DNA of 64,000 bases from Eupeodes corollae (taxonomy: Eukaryota > Arthropoda > Insecta > Diptera > Syrphidae). The notes beneath the pieces were generated by a model, which worked only from the letters and a program-made list of their open reading frames with translations, was not told the origin of the DNA and did not search any database. The stretch covers positions 133,526,153 through 133,590,152 of the forward strand of contig NC_079149.1 of NCBI RefSeq assembly GCF_945859685.1, given 5' to 3'. The stretch's first letter is position 1, and each line of letters begins with the position of its first letter. Both the position numbers and the translations under genes were made by a program. Shown in pieces: positions 58,501 through 64,000 of the stretch.

Positions 58501-60149
58501 CTACTGTCTGAGCACCCATTGACATCACGATATTATAAAATCTGACACTCATCTAGGCATTGCTTAAGTGCCCGATTACACGACATGTTTTTTCGGTTGT
58601 TTCCTCTTTCGTCTTTTTGAGAGATCGGGTGAGGGGTGTAGAAACGTAGGGGGAAAGAAGTCGTGAAAAGAGTCCTGAAAATTGATGGACTTTTTTTGGT
58701 TGAACTTTGACGTTTATGCTTTGACAACCAATAAAAAAAAATGCATAATTTACACCTATAAGTTCAGTTGCTAGTAAACACATAGCAGCTGCTGAGCTAG
58801 CTAATAAGCAAGAAATAATTTTATTGGTATTATCTTCCATAAATTTGTTGTATTTTTCACTAAATTATTGCCACAGAAATTCAATTATAATTTGTAGGTC
58901 TAGGTTCTCTCTGATTATTACTGCCCGGACAACGAAACAAAATTAAATTCTTCCCCTACTGTTTTTTCAGAAACGTCAAAAAGAGGAATAACGAAAGGAA
59001 CGAAAAAAGGAAAGGTGTAATCACGAGGGTAGGTACCTGTCAAAAAGACGAAAGACGAAAACGAACGAAAAAACATCGCGTGTAATCGAGGTGTAACGCA
59101 TTTTAAAATTGGTGTCAAAATGATAAAGTTTATGACAGAAAAGAGATAAACTTCTTCTCAAATAAATGTCACAATTCAAAAACGAAACCAAAAGTGTATG
59201 AAATGTATATTTCAGATCATTCTATTTCTTAACCACGTTCATCAACAACAATTTACTAGAAACACTTCAAATGTATATTATACTATTTTATCATTTTTGG
59301 GTCTGATAAAAATGTTATAATGTGAGAAACTTAGAATCTTTAATGTACATTAGGCAGTTTAGTAACCTATTCAAAAAGTCAAGTATTACTCATAATTCGA
59401 ACTTAAATTGCCCCTTGAGATACAGATCTCAGAACCTTAGTCTTTTAAAAATGTTCATTAAATAGAAATCCACCCAAGTACAAAATTCTCGATCCAAACC
59501 AAAAGAAAAAGTAATTCAAACAAATGTTTGGGCGTCAATACGTCTACCCCTATTCTGTTTCTGTATTATCTCTTGATGTCAATATAGAGTGCACAATCAA
59601 TTGCACATTTTATTTCCACTGCAGTAGAGTGAAGAGTGCATGAGCACTCATCGACACACCCTTTTCAAGTAAAGGATTATGAAAGGCTTGGCACTTTTGG
59701 CACTCCCTTTGCAGGTTTATATATCTCATCCGTTGCCAACTGAATTTATTCCCTTGCCATTTTTGCACGAATTACAATAAACCAACATTATAACACACGA
59801 CCTTGATAATACATTATCCTCTTCTAACAAAGAGATGATGACATTCTCAAGGACATATCTTTAGTAGGCATTTTTTCCCAATTGCTTTCTGAATCATTTG
59901 AATAAAACATACCTACATAAATATGAGATAAGGTATATACATTGTACAATCTTTTATATTTAGATATACTTACTTATTAAATGTTGCCTGATAATCCTTT
60001 ATCTGCTTTCGACTGAACTCATGGAATTCTGTGTAGACATTGACGACCTTAAAACTATGTTTAATCTCTTGGCCGTTCTCGAGTGCCTCGTTGATTTTCT
60101 GACGACGATCAAGGATGCTACTAAGTTCGTTATCAGCGGATGTAGACAT
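19577..60149 (-). CDS. Swip-1: Swip-1 / EFHD2 EF-hand actin-binding protein
   Basis: A cytosolic calcium-binding, actin-crosslinking protein of the swiprosin/EFHD family, active in lamellipodia and blood-cell or fusing-muscle actin remodelling in flies and mammals (family knowledge). The coding sequence has two exons on the minus strand: 60149-59974 and 19997-19577, joined at GTAAG/AG so that the split codon gives Lys59; 198 residues. A variable N terminus (MSTSADNELSSILDRR) is followed by KVVNVYTEFHEFSRKQIKDY, typical of the family. EF-hand loop 1 is residues 61-72 (DSGHDGYLDLTE) and loop 2 is 97-108 (DEDHDGKISFRE), both with all expected acidic ligands. GELDSDSGLNQLARLTE and a charged C-terminal coiled coil with EIRQEQEERRLQEEQ follow. 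The intron of 39,976 bp is extreme. The upstream region beyond 60149 should hold the promoter. Confidence 0.95.
20222..21125. mobile_element. MITE family 'GGGCAGGTTCAGA', copy C, split by another MITE
   Basis: It starts ACAGGTTCAGACAACATA at 20222 and ends TAAACCTGCCC at 21125, in the same orientation as copy A. A second element (20549-20982) has inserted into it: removing that element and one TTA restores the CATAGTTAGGGAGATTTTTC reading seen uninterrupted in copy A at 15211-15230. This dates the inner element as younger. Confidence 0.8.
20549..20982. mobile_element. Harbinger-type MITE 'GAGCCCGTTCACACGAT' nested in copy C
   Basis: The ends AGCCCGTTCACACGAT at 20550 and ATCGTGTGAACGGGCT ending at 20981 are perfect inverse complements. 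TTA stands on both sides (20546-20548, 20983-20985), a TWA target duplication as in PIF/Harbinger. The 434-bp interior is non-coding and rich in short palindromes such as TACGGTAAAATTACCG (twice, near 20663 and 20890). Confidence 0.85.
21145..21640 (+). pseudogene. Mariner-family transposase relic, multiply deleted
   Basis: It begins MKRLTAEQRFQIVEMYF (cf. the start of the element at 40470). It then jumps to YVNKQNCRIY near 21270, to LQELWFITDDVSATCHTA, and finally to SCLTIFCGGIKS, HLEDTIRNDITDIRP and IIFKPRG. These are the N terminus, central, second-Asp and C-terminal parts of one mariner-like transposase with large deletions between them; stops are present. No terminal repeats were identified. 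Confidence 0.7.
21641..24538. other. Swip-1 intron, no element recognised
   Basis: AT-rich intron sequence. Short open frames of 60-80 codons occur on both strands but none has a family motif or splice context. There is a CATACATACATGTGTATGTATAT-like simple repeat near 24340. Confidence 0.4.
24542..24810. mobile_element. Harbinger-type MITE 'AGCCTAGTACATACTT'
   Basis: The ends AGCCTAGTACATACTT at 24542 and AAGTATGTACTAGGCT ending at 24810 are exact inverse complements. TAA flanks both sides (24539-24541, 24811-24813). The 269-bp interior contains repeated GTTCACG/CGTGAAC words and no gene. Confidence 0.85.
24814..27963. other. Swip-1 intron, no element recognised
   Basis: Intronic AT-rich sequence. 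A short palindromic patch of TAGGTAGGTACCTA type lies near 27520-27600. No coding exon or bounded repeat was seen. Confidence 0.4.
27964..28295. mobile_element. Possible MITE with GGTGTTTTTCTTT ends
   Basis: GGTGTTTTTCTTT at 27964 is matched by its exact inverse AAAGAAAAACACC ending at 28295. The 332-bp interior is rich in TTTGTCAGT/ACTGACAGAAA inverted words near 28080-28105. No clear target duplication was seen, so the call is tentative. Confidence 0.45.
28711..28745. mobile_element. MITE family 'GGGCAGGTTCAGA', terminal fragment E
   Basis: Only the end remains: CTTATGTCATCTGAACCTAC and the following CCA match the right terminus of copies A and D. No partner terminus was found within 1 kb. 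Confidence 0.5.
28811..29065. repeat. Two-copy tandem duplication, period 127 bp
   Basis: TTTGGTAAGTTTTTT begins at 28815 and again at 28942. The following 105 bases agree closely in both copies, including TTATCCAACGTTGAATTTC and GACGAATATGAAGTTATGGA. Each copy carries a splice-donor-like GGTAAGTTTT on the plus strand. Confidence 0.75.
29066..31003. other. Swip-1 intron, no element recognised
   Basis: Intronic sequence with a somewhat GC-richer patch at 29790-30330 that holds several overlapping short open frames in different phases. None shows a motif. Confidence 0.4.
31321..31647. mobile_element. Harbinger-type MITE 'TGGCACGCTTCAGCTTCGG'
   Basis: CACGCTTCAGCTTCGGCTTCG near 31324 is matched, inverted, by CGAAGCCAAAGCTGAAGCGTG near 31612, and TGGC/GCCA form the very ends. 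TAA flanks both sides (31318-31320, 31648-31650). 327 bp, non-coding. Confidence 0.7.
31742..32048. mobile_element. Harbinger-type MITE 'AGGCCCAACTATAATAGGC'
   Basis: AGGCCCAACTATAATAGGCA at 31742 and the inverse GCCTATTATAGTTGGGCCT ending at 32048 form a near-perfect inverted repeat that extends through ATAAGC. TAA flanks both sides (31739-31741, 32049-32051). 307 bp. Confidence 0.85.
32074..35039. other. Swip-1 intron, no element recognised
   Basis: AT-rich with numerous TGTCAAA/TTTGACA words. The longest open frame (33096-33365, 89 codons) contains several Cys residues but no family pattern and no splice signals, and is not accepted as a gene. Confidence 0.4.
35040..35920. mobile_element. 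Long inverted-repeat element with CACATGAG motifs
   Basis: The segment 35051-35125 and the inverse of 35825-35905 share in order CACATGAGC, a CGAAC/CGAATG region, TTTTGAC-TTTCTTTCACATGAG and TTTATTCG, an imperfect inverted repeat of about 80-90 bp. The interior has further CTCATGTG/CATGAGCG copies near 35455-35485. A second inverted pair (TGTGGAACTGGAACGC near 35230 and GCGTTCCACAT near 35696) may mark a nested element. Exact ends are uncertain. Confidence 0.45.
35921..37163. other. Swip-1 intron, no element recognised
   Basis: Mostly AT-rich; a GC-rich (GGTGGTGGC)-like simple-sequence patch lies at 36725-36765. The 111-codon minus-strand frame at 36356-36691 is hydrophobic but matches nothing known. 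Confidence 0.4.
37164..38275. repeat. Tandemly duplicated A-B unit, first copy split by a retroelement
   Basis: Block A (CCTTTGAACGAAAAAGGCGA, ending GTAAGCCTCA) occurs at about 37165-37272 and 37925-38041. Block B (beginning TCAATC, containing GAGATAGCTGTCAAAAAATA) occurs at about 37721-37922 and 38060-38275. In the second copy A and B are joined by (TAAG)n; in the first they are separated by about 450 bp that include the RTE-like remnant. Confidence 0.7.
37436..37719 (+). pseudogene. RTE-like non-LTR retrotransposon, C-terminal end with (TAAG)n tail
   Basis: The plus strand reads NGHVERMD, ARKVFESNPEGRRSRGRPRL then RW, and after a small frameshift VDINQFGVRNWRQLTRDRAG with WRRW, ending at a stop inside TAAGTAAATAAG. 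The order GHV-RM, P-GRR-RGRP--RW-D, W---A-DR--W is the familiar tail of endonuclease/reverse-transcriptase proteins of RTE-like elements, which often end in a short microsatellite. The copy is severely 5'-truncated and frameshifted. Confidence 0.7.
38276..40356. other. Swip-1 intron, no element recognised
   Basis: AT-rich intron with dense TGTCAAA/TTTGACA words near 38330-38880. No exon, no bounded inverted repeat. Confidence 0.4.
40357..41636. mobile_element. Mariner-family transposon, nearly full length
   Basis: 1,280 bp with short inverted ends AAGGGTGATTTT at 40357 and AAAATCACCGTT ending at 41636, flanked by TA on both sides (40355-40356, 41637-41638). It encodes one transposase frame with a single frameshift and a late stop. 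It sits immediately beside the 3' end of the outer Tc1-like element X and may have inserted into X's terminal region. Confidence 0.8.
40470..41532 (+). pseudogene. Mariner-like transposase, one frameshift and one premature stop
   Basis: A DDD-type transposase of about 350 codons. The N-terminal part (40470-40920) has two helix-turn-helix regions, beginning MNRLTNEQRLQIIEFYYQNQ. The catalytic part (from about 40935) has FSDEAHFWLNGYVNKQNCRI with the first Asp, WFQQDGATCHTA with the second, and SCDLTPLDYFLWGY with the third, 36 residues after the second. The two halves are in different frames, broken within a run of T near 40918. The C-terminal block after RMD is preceded by a stop (41479-41481), but LRRSRGQHLDEIIFKK continues in frame to 41532. 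It is otherwise well preserved, so the insertion is comparatively young. It is related to the relic at 21145-21640. Confidence 0.85.
42058..43664. mobile_element. Tc1-like transposon Y, innermost of the nest
   Basis: The inverted ends begin CACTGCCAATTACTAGGATG at 42058 and are matched by the inverse ending at 43664 over about 50 bp through CCGATTTTCG. TA flanks both sides (42056-42057, 43665-43666). Length 1,607 bp. It lies ten bases inside the left terminal repeat of the P-like element, so it is the youngest of the three. Confidence 0.9.
42349..43342 (+). pseudogene. Tc1-like transposase Y (DD34E) with few lesions
   Basis: It starts MGSGKTLTVAERGQIDAFKE at 42349, with an HTH region, REIARKLNRSKTVVNNYLAD. 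A frameshift in an A run near 42500 leads to TTSREKRLILRIASNSTQSA, a further shift near 42710 to WKRVVFSDEKKFSLDGPDG with the first Asp, then GVMVWGAITYYGKIELEFL, FQQDNAPILTSRVV with the second Asp, and SPDLNIIENVW with Glu 34 residues later. A last shift near 43165 restores DSLVEAIRNAWDEISLDYLK to a stop at 43340-43342. There are three or four frameshifts and one stop (at about 42826), mostly in homopolymers; the catalytic triad is intact. It belongs to the same family as the older copy at 15897-16834. Confidence 0.85.
43960..44941 (-). pseudogene. P-element/THAP9-like transposase, C-terminal part
   Basis: The minus-strand frame begins abruptly next to the right terminal repeat (44941) with QWNDGQNKTHLAANYAIVVM and continues with YYFVHSSCPAKTLKENVVKC, VISNQGGNIIGLNRLLG, FFYVENTKIYNMYDTPHLLQ and KLTDEHIFPNNF. 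After a stop near 44462 come STAFNTSEIIEKIDELFDVF and, shifted, LTRPQQDFLDAIESLEQRF. Phe-Phe-Tyr-Val, DTPHLL and the KLT--HI-P--F block are typical of P-element and THAP9 transposases. The THAP domain and N-terminal half are deleted. In the motif usually read as DQG an Asn stands at the Asp position (SNQG), which would inactivate catalysis if this is the second catalytic Asp (inference). Confidence 0.8.
45456..46589. other. Swip-1 intron, mostly featureless
   Basis: This contains the presumed 5' leader of X and intronic sequence rich in CTGACA/TGTCAAA words (45900-46210). One exon-like segment lies at 46330-46392 (separate entry). Confidence 0.4.
46330..46392 (+). other. Exon-like segment of unknown origin
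   Basis: On the plus strand 63 bases lie between a TCTAATTTTTAG acceptor and a GTAAGTAG donor and read EEESPVKQCPTKTPKIKFRG without a stop. The composition (acidic, then basic) resembles a linker in a nuclear protein. No neighbouring exon was found, so it may be one exon of an unrecognised transposon gene or a chance frame. Confidence 0.25.
46590..47131. mobile_element. MITE family 'GGGCAGGTTCAGA', copy D
   Basis: The ends GGGCAGGTTCAGAC at 46590 and GTCTGAACCTGCCC-type inverse ending at 47131 are the best preserved of the family. ATT flanks both sides (46587-46589, 47132-47134). 542 bp, same orientation as copy B. Confidence 0.85.
47135..49619. other. Swip-1 intron, no element recognised
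   Basis: AT-rich. Bases 48820-48900 resemble 18560-18660 (TTTTAACAATTT, TAATGGCGT, TTGTCAAA in the same order), so an uncharacterised dispersed repeat is probably present. Short open frames on the minus strand (for example 48430-48720) lack motifs. Confidence 0.4.
49620..53075. repeat. Tandem array of about 144-bp units with 1,153-bp higher-order duplication
   Basis: About 23 units share AGCTACTTTTTGGGCTACTT, CAGCTTCGATTTTGAGCTAC, TTTAACTAGTTCAAGTCATT and CACCTCAATAGGA, spaced 141-147 bp. The first units are diverged. From about 50415 a block of eight units is repeated at a distance of 1,153 bp (about 51568-52770) with only a handful of differences, so it was duplicated very recently or mis-assembled. 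Reading frames of 68-78 codons recur at 50544/51697, 50896/52049 and 51179/52332, but they are a by-product of the repeat and carry no known domain. The array lies wholly in the Swip-1 intron. Confidence 0.9.
53076..53569. other. Swip-1 intron between array and MITE
   Basis: AT-rich sequence with no recognised element. Confidence 0.4.
53570..53713. mobile_element. Short MITE with GGCGGTGTGTACATTAGACG ends
   Basis: GGCGGTGTGTACATTAGACG at 53570 is matched, inverted, by CGTTTAATGTGAACACCCCC ending at 53712 with four mismatches. TAA stands before (53567-53569) and after (53714-53716). About 144 bp, non-coding. Confidence 0.65.
53717..57330. other. Swip-1 intron, no element recognised
   Basis: AT-rich, with frequent ACTGTCAAA words and one perfect TGACAGCTGTCA palindrome near 53851. 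No coding exon or bounded repeat was seen. Confidence 0.4.
57368..57485. repeat. Direct repeat of about 45 bp
   Basis: CCATGGGTAAAATAAATCAA at 57368 and CCATGGGCAAAATAAATTGA at 57441 begin two similar copies, each followed by TTTATTTT and an AGATCTG. Each copy is itself partly palindromic (AAATAAATCAATTTATTTT). Confidence 0.55.
57622..57900 (-). repeat. tRNA-derived SINE
   Basis: Read on the minus strand, the head at about 57898-57835 resembles a tRNA: GGTGCGTTGGACTGTGATGC forms the anticodon-arm-like part, and GAGTTCAATCC (57850-57840) is an RNA polymerase III B-box. The body continues with CACGGGTACTGCCTCTTGCG and GAGAGTTGTAAGTCACTAGG and ends with TTGCGCAACCTAATTTATT followed by an A/T-rich TTTATT tail. 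I remember closely similar sequences from other fly genomes as a dispersed short element; the exact family needs a search. A plus-strand frame of 88 codons over it is fortuitous. Confidence 0.6.
57901..58567. other. Swip-1 intron, no element recognised
   Basis: AT-rich with many TTTGACA/CTGTCA words; no gene. Confidence 0.4.
58568..59093. mobile_element. Harbinger-type MITE with CGATTACACG ends
   Basis: CGATTACACGACATGTTTTT near 58572 and the inverse ending CGTGTAATCG near 59090 begin inverted repeats that extend over about 55 bp through TTTCGTCTTTTTGA. TAA flanks both sides (58565-58567, 59094-59096). 526 bp; the interior short frames are not coding. Confidence 0.75.
59097..59973. other. 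Swip-1 intron, 5' part
   Basis: The first 880 bases of the intron in transcript order. No element was recognised. Regulatory elements may lie here, but none can be named. Confidence 0.4.
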
Positions 60150-62117
60150 TTTTTCTTTTTTAATTTATAAAAATATTTATTAAAGTTGTTCGGGGAAGAA
60201 GAGATTGAATTGAGGTGATGGCGGCGAGAAGAGATGAAGTGTGTTATCGATTAACTAGGTGCACTAGCACTAAAATATATTTCCTCCTTCACAAGCAAAG
60301 TACCTACGGACGTACATATGTGGGTAAAAATTTACATATACTTTATAATAATGACGAAGCTGAATCCTTGTGCTGTCACTTGATGGGAAAATTTTCTCAC
60401 TTCCCTTCACGTAAACAAAACTATATTCAAGGGATGTTATTTTTGTTCTGCAACTTCCTTTCCTCGGATGGAGGTATACAAATGTACATAAACTCCAGAC
60501 AAAACACAAGGACCGTAATCAGTCTAAGGGAAACACAGGAAAAGTATAGAGACACTTTAACAACCACGCACAGTTGAAGGATGTGTACAGGCAGGACAAT
60601 GATAATGAAAATGTAAAATTTCGAGGACACTTGCTTAAGACTTCTGGCAGCGGCAGGAAAAATATTACCGTTAATTTATTATCTGTGTGAAGAATAAAAC
60701 GGAAAATATTTATGAACCGATTCGATTAGAGACCGTGTAGCGTATAGACAGAACAGGCACTGTTAGCTCTGGGAAAGTCGAACTGCAACTGATTCGATTG
60801 GGATTTGTGAACTTGGATGATGGTACGTCTGTCGGTTGGTCGGCCTTCTTGTTACTGTCTGTCTCTGTCTTCTACATGTAGATGAATGGTGATGGTGAAG
60901 TTGGAGTTCGATCTAGCTCTGGAGCTTTTTTGGGTTGGTTTGATGCTGTTGTATGGTGTGTTTTATGACCGAAAGCGAGCCCATTTATCATTTTCCATAT
61001 CTACAATAGTTAATGCACAAAGGGGAGGAGGGACGAATTATACACCCAGGGTCAGGATTGATACAGTGGCACGGTCCATAGCACACTACTGAAGATGCGT
61101 AGGGTGGAAGTGTGGTGAAGGGAAATGGTGGCTGAAAGGTTCGAATGAAAGTCTTCTCTTGGAGAAGTTGTGGGTGAACTTGAAGTATAATGTTTGATGT
61201 TGTATTGGAGCTGGGTTTGATTGAACTTGGGTGGTTGGGGCTTTTGGCTTTTCCCCCGCGTTGTAGAAGGTATCTGTCTTTTGGGTATTGTAACTGAGCT
61301 TATAAGTTTAGCAGTGTTCATAGAATATAGTAATAATGAAAAAGGTTTAATAAAATCTTTAATCAAAGTTTTGAAAAAAATAAGTAGATCTTGACTGTTT
61401 CAAAAACACAAAACAATTTCTTTCCTTCTGATTTTGTTTACAGGGCCTCGATAGAACATGTTTTAAATATTAAGGCGAGGAAAAAAATATTTTCTTTTTC
61501 GGACTTAACTCTATTTTTTTTGCATTTCATTTTTTGAGCCTAAAACCAGCTTTTTTGAATTGATAACACGGCGCACAGTGGGACTCACTCTATGGGAAAG
61601 ATAACCAAAACTCAATTTTCAAATTATAAACGTTTTTATTTTCTCTTTATTATTATGTCAAGTTATGCTCTCAGGCTTTTTCTTATGATTTGTTTATGCT
61701 CATAATGCTAAAGTGTTGCTCAGGTTAAAGCTATAAAGTTTTGAAACCAAGAGTGTCAATTGCATTACCCGAATTTCATAATTTTTTTAACAAATTATTT
61801 AATGGTTTTTACCTTTTTTTTTAAATGTACCAAACATAATCTGCTATGGACTAAGCTTAATTGAAAAAAAAAATATTTTTTAGGGAAGGCTTGCAAAATT
61901 TTTGGGAAATGAACGGTTTTAAAAATTTAGAGACAATACCGTAGATCTTTAATGAGAAACTTAAGTCAAAAGTAAAAGCGAGTTGCCTTTTTTTTTAATA
62001 ATTTGTTAAAATGTTAAATAAATATATAAAAATAAAAAATAAAATGTTTTGTTCTTACCTTGTACCTAATAGTATTTTGCTTACACAGTATTACCCTATG
62101 TTTCCATTTTCTTTTAG
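60150..62117. promoter_or_regulatory. Swip-1 upstream region (5' UTR and presumed promoter)
   Basis: The sequence directly upstream of the minus-strand start codon must hold the leader and probably the promoter. 60215-61300 is less AT-rich than the intron. An open frame of 120 codons on the plus strand (60215-60577) has no motif. No TATA box or initiator can be assigned by eye. Confidence 0.35.
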
Positions 62118-62365
62118 GAACTGAACCAAAAATAATTATTAAACGGGTAACATTTTTTGACATATTCAATAAAAGTGTTGAAAAGGTTTTTGATGACAGT
62201 TTTGACGAAATTATTGAATATGTAGTTTTCAAAACAAATTGTCCCGTTGAAGAAAAATCGAACTTGTCCAATAAGCTTCGAAATTTTAAAAGTCAATTAA
62301 AAGCAAAATGTTCGAAGAATGGTAGGTACAAAAACACTCTATATGAAGATATAATTCCTCGGTAG
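62118..62365 (+). other. Exon-like open frame, family unknown
   Basis: After a pyrimidine tract ending TTCTTTTAG the plus strand reads TEPKIIIKRVTFFDIFNKSV, then DSFDEIIEYVVFKTNCP and FKSQLKAKCSKNGRYKNTLY to a stop at 62363-62365. The composition (many Phe/Ile, charged, Lys-rich end) looks like real protein, and the acceptor is strong. Its first two bases complete a codon begun in an upstream exon that was not found. It could be the last exon of an unrecognised gene or of a transposon. Confidence 0.35.
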
Positions 62366-62632
62366 ATATCTTGGTTTGCCTACAAGCTAAATCGGAAATC
62401 AGCCTCATAAACTTTTTTATAGGGTGCGTGTAATTTCTCCTCTAATTTAATTATTAAATTTCCCCAAAAACTTAGTAAGTGTTTTTATATATGTGTTAAA
62501 ACACGTCAATATTTCTCGTTAAATCGTTCCACATTACAAATACACAATGTAAACAAATGGGTTTTGGAGGGTGATACGTACGAAGGATTTATATCTTGTA
62601 TAAAGTGTTTTGGGTAGGTATGTGTTACCGCG

Positions 62633-63620
62633 TTTACAAGAACAAGTGAATTCGAATTGAATCAGGATTTAGCGCCGTATAGACCTGGATCGGATCGAAA
62701 TAGGATTACTCGATCAAATCCCACTGAAAGAGGAGAATCGAATCGAAAACTTGTTTGTAAAATTGAATCGGGGAATTGAGTTATTGGTGTGTGAGGTTTT
62801 GCTTGTTGTGTGCGTGCGATAAGTTCGCGCGCATCTTTGTGTTGAGAGTAGAGATGGCAGAGTAGATTACGTCAGGGTATCTACTCGGTAAACTACGTGT
62901 AGTTAATTGGATAAACTACACGTTTGATTTGTTTTTTTTTTCCTACCCTAAATTTGTTACGTGTGCTGCCTTCACAAAAAACGTTAAATTTCAAAAAGAA
63001 TTAAAAAAAAACGAGTGAATAAGTAACGACTAACGATTGAAAAACACTGATAACTATACATAAGAACCAAATATGTTGCGTAAATAAACTAAATCAAGTA
63101 ATTCGAATTTTTATGAAAGAAAATTGTAAATTTAATAATCATCTGTTTTATTTTTGTCGTTCATTTTAAGAGTACAGTGTATATCTATCAATTTTTTGGA
63201 ATGTTCTTGGTTAAGCCATGTTTTGAGTTTTCGAGAGTTCGTTTTTCACACTTTCACAGTTATCTTTTCGATGCAATTTGTCAATTTGGTGGTTGAATGG
63301 ACATTTCAAACTACGTTTTGACGTCTACCGCTACGTCTGCTACATTTAACTACATTTAACTACATTAACTACCTCATTTGTGTAGCAGACGTAACAAATG
63401 TAGTAAATAAAAAAAATCGCATTTCTGCCATCTCTGGTTGAGAGCATTATTGTTATAAAATTTGAAATTTACTCACGTAGCAGTACACAGTACACACACA
63501 AATAAAACCCAAATGTCAGTTAGATTCCATTTGAATTCGATTCCTCGATTCAGTGCCACCATATACCTGGATCGAAATCTCAATTCGATTTGATTCGATT
63601 CCTCGATCTCCTCTTGTAAC
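62633..63620. mobile_element. Larger inverted-repeat element rich in AATCGA words
   Basis: TTTACAAGAACAAG near 62633 and CTCTTGTAACC ending near 63620 are inverse matches. Both ends continue with GAATCGA/TCGATTC words and ACCTGGATCG / the matching ATACCTGGATCG in the other half. A hAT-type MITE lies inside it. The exact termini and target duplication were not resolved. Confidence 0.4.
62850..63436. mobile_element. hAT-type MITE, TIR AGAGATGGCAGA
   Basis: TAGAGATGGCAGA at 62850 and the inverse TCTGCCATCTCTG ending at 63436 form the termini; YAGAG-type starts are typical of hAT elements. GTTGAGAG stands on both sides (62842-62849, 63437-63444), an exact 8-bp target duplication as expected for hAT. 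The 587-bp interior contains repeated ACTACGT/ACTACATTTAACTAC words and no gene. Confidence 0.85.
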
Positions 63621-64000
63621 CTTGACTTTCTGCATGCTGCGTGTTTCGCATATTTTCTTTTGAACACCCATCCCGTCAATCTCGCATTATTACACTAGGA
63701 TGTTTTTCGGTTGCGTGTTTTTGACACTTCTCTTTCATTTTTTGTTCTCATCCATAAAGCCAAAGTGTGAAAATTATTAAAGAAAACTTCAACACTACTA
63801 CCTTAAGTAACTCGCTTTTTATCGCCAGTACAAAAGGAAACGTGTTTTAGTTCCTCTTTCTCATTATATTTTAAGTTAAGCAAGACCAAGTCTAAGTCAG
63901 CTAAATTTTTACTTTTGTTTCTTCTTAGTCTTAAGTCAACAAATGTTTTTAATGTAAAAAATAATGTCTCAATAAATATAATTGAAATTGAATTGAAATT
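63621..64000. other. Window end, no gene recognised
   Basis: AT-rich sequence with no supported feature; the last bases (ATTGAAATTGAATTGAAATT) look like a simple A/T-rich tail that may end an element lying outside the window. Confidence 0.35.

Larger units (their letters stand above)
19998..59973 (-). other. Giant intron of Swip-1
   Basis: The donor is at 59973 (GTAAGTATAT on the minus strand) and the acceptor at 19998 (ATTCTTCCAG). The intron has absorbed at least a dozen DNA transposons and MITEs, an RTE-like remnant, a SINE and a tandem array, listed separately. No nested host gene was recognised, but one splice-bounded exon-like segment on the opposite strand (46330-46392) remains unexplained. 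Alternative first exons of Swip-1 cannot be excluded. Confidence 0.85.

Noticed and set aside
60215..60577. 120-codon plus-strand frame upstream of Swip-1
   Set aside because: No motif; more likely part of the antisense 5' UTR or promoter region.
1..64000. Bacterial-type operon, plasmid, phage or defence system
   Set aside because: Intron-containing animal genes and eukaryotic transposons throughout; no prokaryotic signals.

Overview
The window is eukaryotic nuclear DNA, almost certainly from a brachyceran fly (Diptera). It is AT-rich, its genes have introns with GT/AG borders, and it carries a THAP/ZAD/C2H2 regulator of an insect type. L-2-hydroxyglutarate dehydrogenase and the EF-hand protein Swip-1 lie close together; from memory their Drosophila counterparts have almost consecutive identifiers (CG10639 and CG10641), which suggests conserved microsynteny. 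I cannot name the species.

Three intact protein-coding genes are supported. (1) L2HGDH, minus strand, 6097-7627, three exons, 450 codons: mitochondrial FAD-dependent metabolite repair. (2) A THAP + ZAD + nine-finger C2H2 protein, plus strand, 11777-14165, three exons, 753 codons. (3) Swip-1/EFHD2, minus strand, 19577-60149: two coding exons separated by an intron of about 40 kb that fills most of the window. A decayed intronless copy of HPF1 (the PARP1 partner) lies at 8288-8940. No structural RNA gene or CRISPR array was seen.

Layout. 1-6.1 kb: remnants of two non-LTR retrotransposons and a 1,180-bp inverted-repeat element carrying a spliced Myb/SANT-like gene. 6.1-7.6 kb: L2HGDH. 8.3-11.1 kb: HPF1 pseudogene and an internally deleted PIF/Harbinger element. 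11.8-14.2 kb: the THAP/ZAD gene. 14.8-18.5 kb: two copies of a MITE family flanking a dead Tc1-like element. 19.6-60.1 kb: Swip-1 and its giant intron. 60.1-64 kb: Swip-1 upstream region, one unexplained exon-like ORF, and a hAT-type MITE inside a larger inverted repeat.

The Swip-1 intron is a transposon archive: many short Harbinger-like MITEs with TAA/TTA target duplications, a 1.28-kb mariner, an RTE-like 3' end, a 3.3-kb tandem array with an almost perfect 1,153-bp higher-order duplication, and a tRNA-derived SINE. The most striking structure is a three-level nest at 41.6-45.5 kb. A Tc1-like element sits inside the terminal repeat of a P-element-like transposon, which sits inside the transposase gene of another Tc1-like element. 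The P-like insertion has an exact 8-bp target duplication and the inner Tc1-like one an exact TA. A dispersed excess of TGTCAAA/TTTGACA words across the non-coding DNA is unexplained.

All coordinates and exon borders were read by eye; family names rest on remembered motifs, not on database searches.
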